Shown in pieces: positions 7,955 through 15,224 of a DNA stretch of 64,000 nt; the stretch's first letter is position 1, and every line of letters begins with the position of its first letter. The stretch is from Pseudomonas capeferrum (GTDB lineage Bacteria; Pseudomonadota; Gammaproteobacteria; Pseudomonadales; Pseudomonadaceae). A program made the translations under genes and the position numbers. The stretch lies in NCBI RefSeq assembly GCF_013523055.1, contig NZ_JAAMQM010000015.1, forward strand, positions 1-64,000, read 5' to 3'. Below the pieces are notes generated by a model. The model did not search any database. It worked only from the letters and a program-made list of their open reading frames with translations, and was not told where the DNA came from.

Positions 7955-8052
7955 GTGCAGCGAAATACATGGTCAATACCGGCCTTTCCACGTGCCCAGT
8001 GATCCAAGAGCTGGTGAGGTCCGAGACCGAGGTCAAGTATCTGCCGGCTTAG
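7951..8052 (+). CDS. Possible very small protein, 33 aa
   Basis: A TTG at 7951 overlaps the previous stop (TTGA) and opens a 33-codon frame; an ATG at 7969 would give 27 residues. GAGAGAG lies upstream. The array tail and terminator follow 15 bases later, where the last gene of a unit would end. Short length and the weak start codon make it uncertain. Confidence 0.33.
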   Translation: MSAAKYMVNTGLSTCPVIQELVRSETEVKYLPA

Positions 8053-8066
8053 GCTGGATCATCTCC

Positions 8067-8104
8067 AAACGCAGCACAGACCCGACCCTAGTGGTCGGGT
8101 TTTT
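8067..8104 (+). terminator. Array tail (AAACGCAGCAC) and terminator
   Basis: A variant tail AAACGCAGCACAGACCC runs into the stem CCCGACC / GGTCGGG and a T-run. Confidence 0.8.
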
Positions 8105-8225
8105 CATTAGTGAAAAGGTGGGGCAGGTCAGGTTGCTCACTGGATTGCAATTCGGATATTATTTTGAGGTTCGACCGTTTCAGTACGCGCATGCCAGATG
8201 AGCCTCTCAGCTCATTTAGCCTAAG

Positions 8226-8255
8226 AAAGCCGCCCATTCTCAGGCGGCTTTTTTT
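8226..8255 (+). terminator. Second terminator in a gene-free stretch
   Basis: AAAGCCGCC / GGCGGCTTT stem followed by T residues. Between the terminator at 8081-8104 and this one there is no convincing gene, and from here to 8437 I see none either. The 384 bases from 8053 to 8436 therefore hold two terminators and probably the remains of a lost array unit. Confidence 0.75.
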
Positions 8256-8436
8256 GTGCCTGCGATTTAGCCTTGTTCGGCCATATTGCTAGGGGTTGCG
8301 AAGCCCACACCGACGTTCTAGGGTTGCAGTGATGAAGCGAGGCCGAACCTGGCAGATGAATGCATAGCCGCAGATCTGGCGGTGCAGAACCCCATCCACC
8401 ACAAGCTTTGCAATCAACTGTTTCAGAGGACGAACG

Positions 8437-9129
8437 ATGTTTGATGCAGCCCACTATCACGTGAAAGCCACAGAGCTGTTGACCGCCTTCGGCGTCCACC
8501 AAGGTGCACTGAGCACGTGGTCGCTGAGTGATGTGGGAACGGCCAGTCACGGCTATATCCACCACTCGCAGAAGCCCGCAGCCCTCGCAGCATATGCTGC
8601 GGTCAACCCTACCTTCGCAGCCGGGCGCTTTCCTGGATATACGTTGGTGGACCTGGTCGACAAGATCCCGAGCCTGGACTATGCGGAATATGCTGCCCTG
8701 GCGATCGTGTGCGGGGCTGAGCTGCCTTCGTTCAAGGGGTCAGATGATCGAGCACGCATTTTCGGCGACGCGGTCTGGGCTATCGTTGATAAATACCAGC
8801 TGCATGGGTGCTTTGAACGCCACAACAAGCCGTTCCAGGCTGTTGGCGATCATTACAGCCTCCGCCCTCAGGGCTGTGATTGGGCGAGGGGCCACGCGGA
8901 GATCCCGGAAAAGCTCACCGCCATGCGCAAGGCGTACCGGGCAATGAGTCCCCTCCAGCAGGTTATGACTTTGACAGTTATGCACCTGTACAACCAGGGT
9001 AAGGACAAGCTGTTCCTCACCGGCGGTTGCCCAACGAAGATCCACGCCGCCGAGGCTCTGACCATTCTGCGCGACAACTCGGCTCTCGCTGACTGGGGCC
9101 ACCTGGTGTCGCACTACGCCGGTTGGTAA
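8437..9129 (+). CDS. Hypothetical protein, 230 aa
   Basis: Unrecognised soluble protein rich in Ala, His and aromatic residues, with mostly helical character. The ATG at 8437 follows AGAGGACGAACG. No strict array 5' element is found upstream; the nearest candidate (CCCCATCC) is only partial. The next gene starts 33 bases downstream, so the pair is probably one transcript. Confidence 0.6.
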   Translation: MFDAAHYHVKATELLTAFGVHQGALSTWSLSDVGTASHGYIHHSQKPAALAAYAAVNPTFAAGRFPGYTLVDLVDKIPSLDYAEYAALAIVCGAELPSFKGSDDRARIFGDAVWAIVDKYQLHGCFERHNKPFQAVGDHYSLRPQGCDWARGHAEIPEKLTAMRKAYRAMSPLQQVMTLTVMHLYNQGKDKLFLTGGCPTKIHAAEALTILRDNSALADWGHLVSHYAGW

Positions 9130-9162
9130 TCGGCGATCCCACACCCTTCAGGACGTTTACAG

Positions 9163-9570
9163 ATGACCGAATCACCTTTCGCCACCTTCCGCTCAGTGCT
9201 GGTCGACAGCGACTATGCGGCTGCGGTTTTTCTGCAGTCGTTCGCGATGTCCATGTATGCCGGCGCTGCCTTCCCACTGGACGCTAGTGGCCTGCGTAAT
9301 CTGGATGACCGGCACATGGTGATCTTCCAAATGATGTCGGCATCCTACCGTCGCCATGGTGAAGGCGATCCCGACTTCATGGACGTGTGCAAGGCGATCA
9401 AGGCCAAGCGCGCAGCTCACGCTCTCAGGGTCAAGGGTATGCTCGACGAGCTCTTGAACAGCGATCCAGACCAGTACGACGGCGGCCGACATGAGCATGC
9501 TAGAACCGTGAGTGCCTACGAGCGTGAGCATCAGCTGAACATTGAACGTCGCTGGTACGTACCTTCGTAA
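9163..9570 (+). CDS. Hypothetical protein, 135 aa
   Basis: The ATG at 9163 is preceded by TTCAGGACGTTTACAG, giving a reasonable AGGA site. The product has a hydrophobic stretch near residues 15-40 (AAVFLQSFAMSMYAGAAFP) and charged helices with several histidines afterwards. No family is recognised. It closes the unit begun at 8437 and is followed by a terminator. Confidence 0.58.
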   Translation: MTESPFATFRSVLVDSDYAAAVFLQSFAMSMYAGAAFPLDASGLRNLDDRHMVIFQMMSASYRRHGEGDPDFMDVCKAIKAKRAAHALRVKGMLDELLNSDPDQYDGGRHEHARTVSAYEREHQLNIERRWYVPS

Positions 9571-9613
9571 ATCGTACCCGGCCAGCCTTACTGGGATGCA
9601 TCCGTGGAAACAG

Positions 9614-9650
9614 AAAGGCCACCTCTGCTTTACGCTCGGGTGGCCTTTTT
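9614..9650 (+). terminator. Rho-independent terminator
   Basis: AAAGGCCACC / GGTGGCCTTT stem with a larger loop and a T-run, about 44 bases after the stop at 9570. Confidence 0.8.
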
Positions 9651-9673
9651 ACATCTCAACACTGGACGGGCGT

Positions 9674-9772
9674 TTAGACCGCATCACAGTGGTCACGCAT
9701 GAATCCCCACACAGCCGACAAAAGCCGGTAGAGAGTCCAGACGTGGCTCAGAAAATTCAGCATACGCTTCAT
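9674..9772 (-). CDS. Possible 32-aa single-span membrane protein
   Basis: On the minus strand a GGAGGT Shine-Dalgarno lies about nine bases before an ATG that opens 32 codons: MKRMLNFLSHVWTLYRLLSA then VWGFMRDHCDAV. The product would be one hydrophobic helix with a basic N-terminus, like small toxin or regulatory membrane peptides. It is the only coding candidate in the 617-base gap 9571-10187; the rest of that gap looks non-coding. Confidence 0.38.
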   Translation of the reverse strand: MKRMLNFLSHVWTLYRLLSAVWGFMRDHCDAV

Positions 9773-10122
9773 AATCGTTGACCTCCGTTTCAGGAAGGCC
9801 AATCTTCCAACGCCTAACCGGCACTTCAGCGCTTTCAGAACGCACGTGGTGCATTCCAGAAGAGGCCCTGGTGGCCCTTCGAATGCAGCAAGCCGGCACG
9901 GTCTAAACACCGTGTCGAAAGGTGTATCTCATCCTCGGAACATCGAGATTCTCGGTAACCGAGCAGAGGACATATCACCAAAAGGGCCTCTTGAAATGCA
10001 GGTCCACACGCAAGCTGGCGCATCATACCTGTGCCGGGTTCAGAAAGCCTGAAAAAAATTCAAACTGTCGTGAAAATGATCTCCGCCTGCGGTCATCTCC
10101 AGCCGGCAGCTTTCCACAGTCG

Positions 10123-10163
10123 TGTGACGCATTCCTGCGGTACCAGGTCTTCGCAACACCTGG
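10123..10163 (+). promoter_or_regulatory. Array 5' element TGTGACGCATTCC plus leader hairpin
   Basis: TGTG-ACG-CATTCC fits the array element, with CAT 58 bases before the ATG at 10188. It is followed by a perfect stem CCAGGT / ACCTGG (10143-10148 with 10157-10162) around a loop containing TCGCAA, then CAGGAG. Confidence 0.52.
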
Positions 10164-10187
10164 CTTACCTTTCAGGAGAGTCATGCA

Positions 10188-10697
10188 ATGCACACCCAAA
10201 CCGTAAATGCCGTAGCACAGTTGGACACCATTGACGATTTCAACCAGTCGAAGCTCCCTATTGACCGTGAGTCGATTCGCTCGCGACGTCTCTTGCGCTT
10301 GATCGAGCTGGTGGAGGTCCTTCGCGTCCCGGACAACGATCGCACCATCTGGCAAATGCTGCTTGATGCCGGTGCAAACCCCGATTTCATCCTGTTGCGT
10401 GACTGCGACGATGATTCTCGGCTTGCCCGCCGCCCGGCGCTGCAGGTGAATGTAAACACGAGTAAGCTGCATGGCTTTCTGGTGATCACCCACAACGCCG
10501 ACGATACGGGCTACAAGCTCCTGCTCCAGGACAAGGGCCATTCGGTGCCTGTCAAAACGGTCGACAACGTCATCGTGCGCAAACTTGCCGCCACGCTCGT
10601 TGAGCTGATCGATGACGGCACCAAGCGTGTCGAAATCCCTTCACAGGGCCTGTCTACCAACGCTGTCATCGCCGGGGACTACCTGCTCAGTTCTTGA
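10188..10697 (+). CDS. Hypothetical protein, 169 aa
   Basis: Unrecognised soluble, acidic protein with a His- and Arg-containing central helix region and beta-rich segments (FILLRDCDDDS, ALQVNVNTSKLHGFLVI). The ATG at 10188 is preferred to an out-of-frame ATG five bases earlier, with CAGGAG at about 10 bases. It is monocistronic and its TGA overlaps the array tail. Confidence 0.62.
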   Translation: MHTQTVNAVAQLDTIDDFNQSKLPIDRESIRSRRLLRLIELVEVLRVPDNDRTIWQMLLDAGANPDFILLRDCDDDSRLARRPALQVNVNTSKLHGFLVITHNADDTGYKLLLQDKGHSVPVKTVDNVIVRKLAATLVELIDDGTKRVEIPSQGLSTNAVIAGDYLLSS

Positions 10698-10735
10698 ACG
10701 CTACACCTGACCCACCGTTCGCGGTGGGTTTTTTA
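10697..10735 (+). terminator. Array tail (AACGCTACACC) and terminator
   Basis: TGAACGCTACACCTGACCC: the stop overlaps the tail. Stem ACCCACCG / CGGTGGGT and six T residues follow. Confidence 0.88.
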
Positions 10736-10743
10736 TTGGGTCC

Positions 10744-10756
10744 TGCAAAGCATTCC
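10744..10756 (+). promoter_or_regulatory. Weak array 5' element TGCAAAGCATTCC
   Basis: Two mismatches from TGTG-N3-CATYCC, 31 bases before the ATG at 10782. The bases after it (CTCAGACCAAGA) match those after the element at 3364, which supports it. Confidence 0.33.
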
Positions 10757-10781
10757 CTCAGACCAAGAAGAGGGTATACAG

Positions 10782-11576
10782 ATGACCACCACCGTACAGT
10801 TCAACCACAGCTACAAGCCTCACGGCCGCATTGTGTTTCGCCTAACCGGAGGAGGGGAGACGGCACTTGCCGGCGTGCTGCACTTTGACCCTGCCTTTGA
10901 AATCGCCGAGGGAGCCAGTTACCTGGCGCGAATCGGCGCCGGTGGGTTTGAGGTGTTCGATGCTGTTGTCGACACTGATCTACCTGCGGACCTGGCGCCC
11001 TACAATATCGATTACCACCTGCGCGCTTGCATCTGGCGGAAGCCTCTTGTCGACGGCTCCCTGATGGTGAGATTCATCCGTCAGTGGGCTGGCTGCCAGA
11101 GCTGGGTGGTCTATGGTTGCGCACCAACGTCACCGATCAGCGCGGTTGCTTATTCGGCGACTGGCCATGCTTGGTTCGATGTTACAGGGCTCGAACTCTC
11201 GCCCATCGCTGCACCGGCAGAAGAGGCGGGCCTAACCATGGCACAACTGACGACCATTCCCCCGGTATGGCCCGATTCGGATGGCGTACATCACGCGCTT
11301 TGCGCTATCCCTTTAAGCTGGCGCCCAGACTACCTGGCGTACTCGAAACTGCAGGTCGCCCTCGGCCGTGGGGAATTGAGTCGAGAGGAGTTCAAGGCAC
11401 ATGTGCTCAACCACGAGCGGCTGAGGCACCTATGGTCGAATCCTGGTGATGATTACTTAAATTACCTGGTGCACCTCGATGACCTGGGCGGCGTCCAGGT
11501 GGTTGAGCCGTACAACTGCCAGCAATTGCTTGAACGCGAGGAGCGGAGCCGTATGGCAATGCTCGCTGCACGCTGA
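10782..11576 (+). CDS. Hypothetical protein, 264 aa
   Basis: Unrecognised. The N-terminal half is beta-rich (VQFNHSYKPHGRIVFRLTGGG, cut here for length) and the C-terminal half helical and charged, with an HxxLxHLW-like segment. No signal peptide or membrane span. AGAGGG precedes the ATG at 10782. It is monocistronic, with an array tail and terminator directly after it. Confidence 0.62.
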   Translation: MTTTVQFNHSYKPHGRIVFRLTGGGETALAGVLHFDPAFEIAEGASYLARIGAGGFEVFDAVVDTDLPADLAPYNIDYHLRACIWRKPLVDGSLMVRFIRQWAGCQSWVVYGCAPTSPISAVAYSATGHAWFDVTGLELSPIAAPAEEAGLTMAQLTTIPPVWPDSDGVHHALCAIPLSWRPDYLAYSKLQVALGRGELSREEFKAHVLNHERLRHLWSNPGDDYLNYLVHLDDLGGVQVVEPYNCQQLLEREERSRMAMLAAR

Positions 11577-11580
11577 AGGA

Positions 11581-11618
11581 AACGCTACCGACCGGCCCTT
11601 GAGGCCGGTTTTTTTTCG
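11581..11618 (+). terminator. Array tail (AACGCTACCGACC) and terminator
   Basis: Tail five bases after the stop at 11576, then stem ACCGGCC / GGCCGGT and eight T residues. Confidence 0.88.
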
Positions 11619-11621
11619 GCC

Positions 11622-11666
11622 AAAAAAAACCGCTGACCTAGGTGGCCAGCGGTGGGGTATTGCGTT
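11622..11666 (-). terminator. Terminator and array tail of the minus-strand unit
   Basis: Read on the minus strand: AACGCAATACCCC just after the stop at 11673, then stem ACCGCTG / CAGCGGT and eight T residues. It lies back to back with the plus-strand terminator at 11591, so the two converging units are insulated from each other. Confidence 0.85.
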
Positions 11667-11672
11667 GGTACC

Positions 11673-12248
11673 TCATGCAGCAAGATTGCGCGTCTGGAAA
11701 GTCACGTTGTCCATACAGGCAAACAAGCTTTGCGCTCTCTGTTGGAAAAGGCACAGGGCGATTTGCTTGAAGTCAGTCTCTTCATCCCTGCTCGGTGTTG
11801 ATTCGAAGGAGAAGCTGACGGTACCGCCGTATTGGCCTCGGTTGTACAACACCTCGATGTCAACCAGCGCAACGAGGCGGCCGCCTCGTTTGATGTGCCG
11901 TCCCTCGAACTTGTATTGCTGGTGCCGTAACAGGTCACGCCCCATCTCCACGGAGATAGGTTTAATCGTCGCAGCGCCATCCTTCAGCAGGGTGATTTCG
12001 AAAACCTGCAGTGCCTCCTTCATGTCGAGCGCGCATTCCACAAACTCAGTGAGCTTGGGATGCAGGCCGAGTGAAGCCAGGTGTGTGCCGTTTTCGCGGA
12101 TGACCCAAACGTATCGACCGCCGACCGTCCCAGTTTTGGTGAGATGGAGCAGGTCAAACTGGTAAAAGTCTTGTTTGTATCCCCGCAGAAGGCAGTCATC
12201 AGCCTCAACGATGGCACGCATTTGCTCGAAGGCTTGTTGGAATTGCAT
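11673..12248 (-). CDS. Hypothetical protein, 191 aa
   Basis: Unrecognised soluble protein with alternating acidic helices and beta strands. The ATG at 12248 is chosen because AAGGAGA lies six bases upstream; a longer in-frame start at 12275 lacks this. Although inverted relative to its neighbours it carries the same flanks as they do: TGTG-GGA-CATCTCC 41 bases upstream and AACGCAATACCCC plus a terminator downstream. The unit therefore seems to have been inverted or inserted as a whole. Confidence 0.62.
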   Translation of the reverse strand: MQFQQAFEQMRAIVEADDCLLRGYKQDFYQFDLLHLTKTGTVGGRYVWVIRENGTHLASLGLHPKLTEFVECALDMKEALQVFEITLLKDGAATIKPISVEMGRDLLRHQQYKFEGRHIKRGGRLVALVDIEVLYNRGQYGGTVSFSFESTPSRDEETDFKQIALCLFQQRAQSLFACMDNVTFQTRNLAA

Positions 12249-12282
12249 AGGGTCTCTCCTTGAAAGGCTTTTCATGATGCAA

Positions 12283-12296
12283 GGAGATGTCCCACA
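12283..12296 (-). promoter_or_regulatory. Array 5' element TGTGGGACATCTCC (minus strand)
   Basis: Exact match to TGTG-N3-CATCYC on the minus strand, with CAT 41 bases before the ATG at 12248. Confidence 0.52.
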
Positions 12297-12324
12297 GGCA
12301 TGTAGAAAGGGGTTTGTAGGGCTG

Positions 12325-12338
12325 TGTGCAGCATCTCC
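12325..12338 (+). promoter_or_regulatory. Array 5' element TGTGCAGCATCTCC
   Basis: Exact match to TGTG-N3-CATCYC, with CAT 44 bases before the ATG at 12376. It is divergent from the copy at 12283-12296, with only 28 bases between them. Confidence 0.52.
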
Positions 12339-12375
12339 TGAGGTCAGTTAAACAACCAACTACCTGGTGCCTCTC

Positions 12376-12843
12376 ATGAGCCTGAACGATCCAAAAATCT
12401 CCCTGCAAGCTGTGGTCAAGCTTCTCAGCGCCGTCAACGCGCATGCCCGAGACCTCAACGACAAGGAATTGCCTCCCGATGGGGATAGCTACAACGAGCT
12501 CTTGCACCTGGTCACTGATCAGTTGAATGAGATTTTGGCCGCTGCCCAGGGCCTCACCGTTGATCCTGCACCTTACACAGCGAGCGCTGTAGCTAAAGCG
12601 ACTCAGGTGTGTGGCTCTCCTGTTGCCATCGTGTTGGATGCCATAGTCGGTCGGCTCTCCTTAGGCAATCTCCGGTCAATTCTCCAGGCCTCTGAGTGCT
12701 GCTCTCAAGAGCAGCTCAACGGTAACGCAAACTCGCAGCAAATCGCTGGAAAGGCGCTCTCTGCTGCTATTTTGCGGGGCGTCGATTCGATGGTCGCAAG
12801 TGATCGTCAACACCTTGAGCTACTGCTGACGCCGCAAGCGTGA
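12376..12843 (+). CDS. Hypothetical protein, 155 aa
   Basis: Unrecognised, predominantly helical and Leu/Ala-rich, soluble. The ATG at 12376 has no strong Shine-Dalgarno; a GTG three codons earlier is an alternative. The array element upstream and a terminator 16 bases after the stop mark it as a monocistronic unit. Confidence 0.58.
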   Translation: MSLNDPKISLQAVVKLLSAVNAHARDLNDKELPPDGDSYNELLHLVTDQLNEILAAAQGLTVDPAPYTASAVAKATQVCGSPVAIVLDAIVGRLSLGNLRSILQASECCSQEQLNGNANSQQIAGKALSAAILRGVDSMVASDRQHLELLLTPQA

Positions 12844-12859
12844 GCAGGTAACCCCATAG

Positions 12860-12883
12860 CCCGGCATTTGCCGGGTTTTTTTT
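12860..12883 (+). terminator. Rho-independent terminator
   Basis: CCCGGC / GCCGGG stem with an ATTT loop and eight T residues. Confidence 0.88.
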
Positions 12884-12942
12884 CGCCCGCAGGATGAGCG
12901 TGCTTCACTGCAGGCCACAGTTATCTCTAATCGACTTATGTT

Positions 12943-12951
12943 TACGTGTTA
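12943..12951 (+). promoter_or_regulatory. TACGTGTTA motif inside the small-gene array
   Basis: TACGTGTTA, the motif seen ahead of transfer operons, in an AT-rich stretch 86 bases before the ATG at 13029. This is the clearest copy within the array, and the unit it precedes lacks a strict TGTG-N3-CATCYC element. Confidence 0.4.
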
Positions 12952-13028
12952 AGTATCGATATTATTTAGAATGCATGGTTCAATTGGTGCACACACAATG
13001 GTGCCGGAGCCTTAGGGAGGGACCCAGC

Positions 13029-13436
13029 ATGTGCAATCGGAATTTGATTGAAGAATGGTCGTGGGATGGATCATCGATCGAGGGCATCAAACGCTTCGCT
13101 GCCGAGCTCGGAATCGGCCTGCTGGAATTCGTCGAGTCATTCTTTTGCGACGGATGGCCCGAGACAGTTCCAGAGCCATACCGCGGGGTCGCCAAAGGGC
13201 CGATCAGTCGAGATCTTACTCAAAGTGAAAATAGCCTGGCAGGCCACCAAAACTACACCCACATCCTGGCAATCGACCTTGCCGGCGCTGCGCTCGTGAT
13301 GGATACCACGGGCTGCCTGTACACCGATGGGGAAACGCAAACCCTAGTCGAGCGCTCGGCAGCAGACGCGCTGGCCAGGGTGGACGAGTACCGTCTCGGA
13401 TGGTCTGCACATCGCCCGGAGGTGCGCGAAGCATGA
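13029..13436 (+). CDS. Hypothetical protein, 135 aa
   Basis: The ATG at 13029 follows GGGAGG by about eight bases; an in-frame ATG at 12894 would put the TACGTGTTA motif inside the gene and is rejected. The family is unknown. The protein contains beta strands (HILAIDLAGAALVMDTTG) that could form a small alpha/beta fold. Its stop overlaps the next start by ATGA, so the two products are probably made together. Confidence 0.58.
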   Translation: MCNRNLIEEWSWDGSSIEGIKRFAAELGIGLLEFVESFFCDGWPETVPEPYRGVAKGPISRDLTQSENSLAGHQNYTHILAIDLAGAALVMDTTGCLYTDGETQTLVERSAADALARVDEYRLGWSAHRPEVREA

Positions 13437-13948
13437 ACTATTTGGAGCGTGCAGCGGACGACGCAGGCTATCCCAACCTCGACTTCGAAGATATGTATCA
13501 GAAGGGCCTTGCGTGCTTTCAGTGGGGCCTACCAAGGCCTTTGGTTCGCCAGGCATTCAGGCATGCATGTGCAGGGTGGACTGAGCGAAACCGCCCGGTC
13601 TTGATGTGGCATGTCCGTGCATTCGTATATGGGTTGTCCGGCCGCTGTGACGGCGGAATTCGGAAGCGCCTGGGGCCGGCGGGCTACCAATGGCCAATCC
13701 CCCCTGATCCGTCCTGGGAGCTTGTGGTGTGCGCCTATCCCGACGGCACCTGTGAGCTTGACCTGGTTCATCCAGTGAGCGGCCGATTCTGGTCCGAGGA
13801 CAACGGTTTTTTCGAACTCCCCACCGAGAAACGCACGTTGATGAACCCTGTGTGGTTCAAGTCCATGGGTTTTGACGTAATGCACATGCAGCCGGCGCTG
13901 CAGGTCCGTATAGGCGACCCTAAAAGACCCCATCTGAAGCTGGTGTGA
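13433..13948 (+). CDS. Hypothetical protein, 171 aa
   Basis: Coupled to the gene before it by a four-base ATGA overlap, with GGAGG inside the upstream coding sequence. The product is rich in Trp, Pro and Arg, with several cysteines, and no recognised domain. The centre (YPDGTCELDLVHPVSGRFW) reads as beta hairpins. No terminator is evident before the next gene. Confidence 0.58.
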   Translation: MNYLERAADDAGYPNLDFEDMYQKGLACFQWGLPRPLVRQAFRHACAGWTERNRPVLMWHVRAFVYGLSGRCDGGIRKRLGPAGYQWPIPPDPSWELVVCAYPDGTCELDLVHPVSGRFWSEDNGFFELPTEKRTLMNPVWFKSMGFDVMHMQPALQVRIGDPKRPHLKLV

Positions 13949-14006
13949 TGTAGGGACCAGAGGACCTAATCGCATCCCTGTTCCATTGACCTAGGAGATA
14001 ACCGCT

Positions 14007-14297
14007 ATGACCGATCAAGTGATGCACATTTTCGCGCCCGAGCAGTCCAAGATCACCCCGTTCATTACCAAAGTTGAGATGCTATTGGGCGGGATACCTC
14101 AGGTGATGTTCCCTGACGGCACCCTGCAGTTCGCAGATCAGGACCAGCGGCCAGTGATTCTATTCTCGCCGCGGTTACCCGAGCCTGAGCTGGAAGAGTT
14201 CTGCCGCCTCAACATCAAGATTTACGAGCAGCATTACCAGCAGCACAAGGAAGCCATCGACAATTTTGAGACCCGGCCTATCACGCAGTTTTGGTGA
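14007..14297 (+). CDS. Hypothetical protein, 96 aa
   Basis: CTAGGAGAT about seven bases before the ATG at 14007 supports this start. Upstream, CGCATCCCTG keeps only the CATCCC half of the array element. The product is small and soluble with a charged C-terminal helix. The 170 bases after it contain GC-rich sequence without a clear T-run. Confidence 0.58.
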   Translation: MTDQVMHIFAPEQSKITPFITKVEMLLGGIPQVMFPDGTLQFADQDQRPVILFSPRLPEPELEEFCRLNIKIYEQHYQQHKEAIDNFETRPITQFW

Positions 14298-14423
14298 TGC
14301 CCAGACCGTTGCCAGGCGGGTGGGCTAACCCAGCGGGCCAACTCGCCGTTGCAGCACTCGATCTGCCCGGGCCGGCCCCAGGCCTATGATCCCCGATCGC
14401 GCCATTGCCCGGATTTACCGCTC

Positions 14424-14439
14424 TGTGTTGCACATCTCC
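14424..14439 (+). promoter_or_regulatory. Array 5' element variant TGTGTTGCACATCTCC
   Basis: TGTG and CATCTCC are separated by five rather than three bases. CAT lies 35 bases before the ATG at 14468. Confidence 0.42.
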
Positions 14440-14467
14440 GGTTATACAGCCAACAGGAGATTTTCCA

Positions 14468-15127
14468 ATGCAACATTTTCAAAAAGCCGCAGTGGACCGC
14501 ACCGATCGTCAAGCGATGATCAGCTTCCTGGCTGGTCATTATCGCTATGACACAATGAACTCTTGGAACCGCGTCACCAGTTACGCTCACTGCGTGAAGA
14601 TTCATGCCCTTGGCCTGGATCGGGAGCAGACAGAGAAGGCCTTTGAGCTGCTCAATGTCGACTACTGGGATGACTTGTCTCTGGTGATCGAGGACTTCGT
14701 CGTGGAAATGAATGGCGAGTTCACCATCAGCAGTAATGGACGTTCGAGCGGGTATCTGGTGCTCATGAAGAGCCACTGGGAGTCCACCGGCTATCAGTCC
14801 TACTGCCGAAGCTGCTCTCAACGCAATTACCAAGGCTGTTCCGAAGGTGACAACCGCTGCGGTCGCTGTGGCGCCGAAGGTCATGCAGGTCGTTTAAACT
14901 TCCAGCATCCACCCAAAACGCTTCGTGTCTCTGGCCAGGCGTTGGACCAGGATGAAGACTTCAACGAATGGTCTCTGGACCAACTCGCGAACCGCGTGGA
15001 GGTCGTCGAGGCATTTGACAATGCTTGTGACAATATCCGCTCAACCTTCATCGACATGCTGAGCCTAAACGTCGTCGAAGAAACAGTGCTCATTCCGCAG
15101 AAGCGCTATGTGCTGAAATCGGCATAG
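14468..15127 (+). CDS. Hypothetical protein with Cys4 zinc-ribbon-like centre, 219 aa
   Basis: The ATG at 14468 follows AGGAGA. The N-terminal third has a segment with clustered aromatic and polar residues (GHYRYDTMNSWNRVTSYAHC). Residues about 118-140 contain CRSC...CGRC, a four-cysteine knuckle that probably binds zinc. The C-terminus is helical and acidic. Function unknown. It is a monocistronic unit with an upstream element and a downstream tail. Confidence 0.62.
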   Translation: MQHFQKAAVDRTDRQAMISFLAGHYRYDTMNSWNRVTSYAHCVKIHALGLDREQTEKAFELLNVDYWDDLSLVIEDFVVEMNGEFTISSNGRSSGYLVLMKSHWESTGYQSYCRSCSQRNYQGCSEGDNRCGRCGAEGHAGRLNFQHPPKTLRVSGQALDQDEDFNEWSLDQLANRVEVVEAFDNACDNIRSTFIDMLSLNVVEETVLIPQKRYVLKSA

Positions 15128-15135
15128 CCCACACA

Positions 15136-15178
15136 AACGCTCCATCCGCCGCTGGTCTTCGGACTGGCGGTTTTCTTT
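15136..15178 (+). terminator. Array tail (AACGCTCCATCC) and terminator
   Basis: Tail eight bases after the stop at 15127, then stem CCGCC / GGCGG with inner pairing around a TTCG turn, then TTTTCTTTT. The same tail spelling recurs at 20884. Confidence 0.82.
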
Positions 15179-15187
15179 TGCCCAAAG

Positions 15188-15224
15188 AAAAGCCCCGACA
15201 CAAGGTCGGGGCGGGTAGAGCGTT
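15188..15224 (-). terminator. Terminator and array tail of the minus-strand unit
   Basis: On the minus strand the stop at 15223 overlaps AACGCTCTACCC, which leads into stem GCCCCGAC / GTCGGGGC and TTTTC. This is another pair of converging, back-to-back units. Confidence 0.82.

Noticed and set aside
9846..10052. Plus-strand frames of 60-95 codons in the gap before 10188
   Set aside because: No ribosome binding sites, overlapping frames of similar length in several phases, and unlikely composition. The gap seems non-coding apart from the minus-strand 32-codon candidate.
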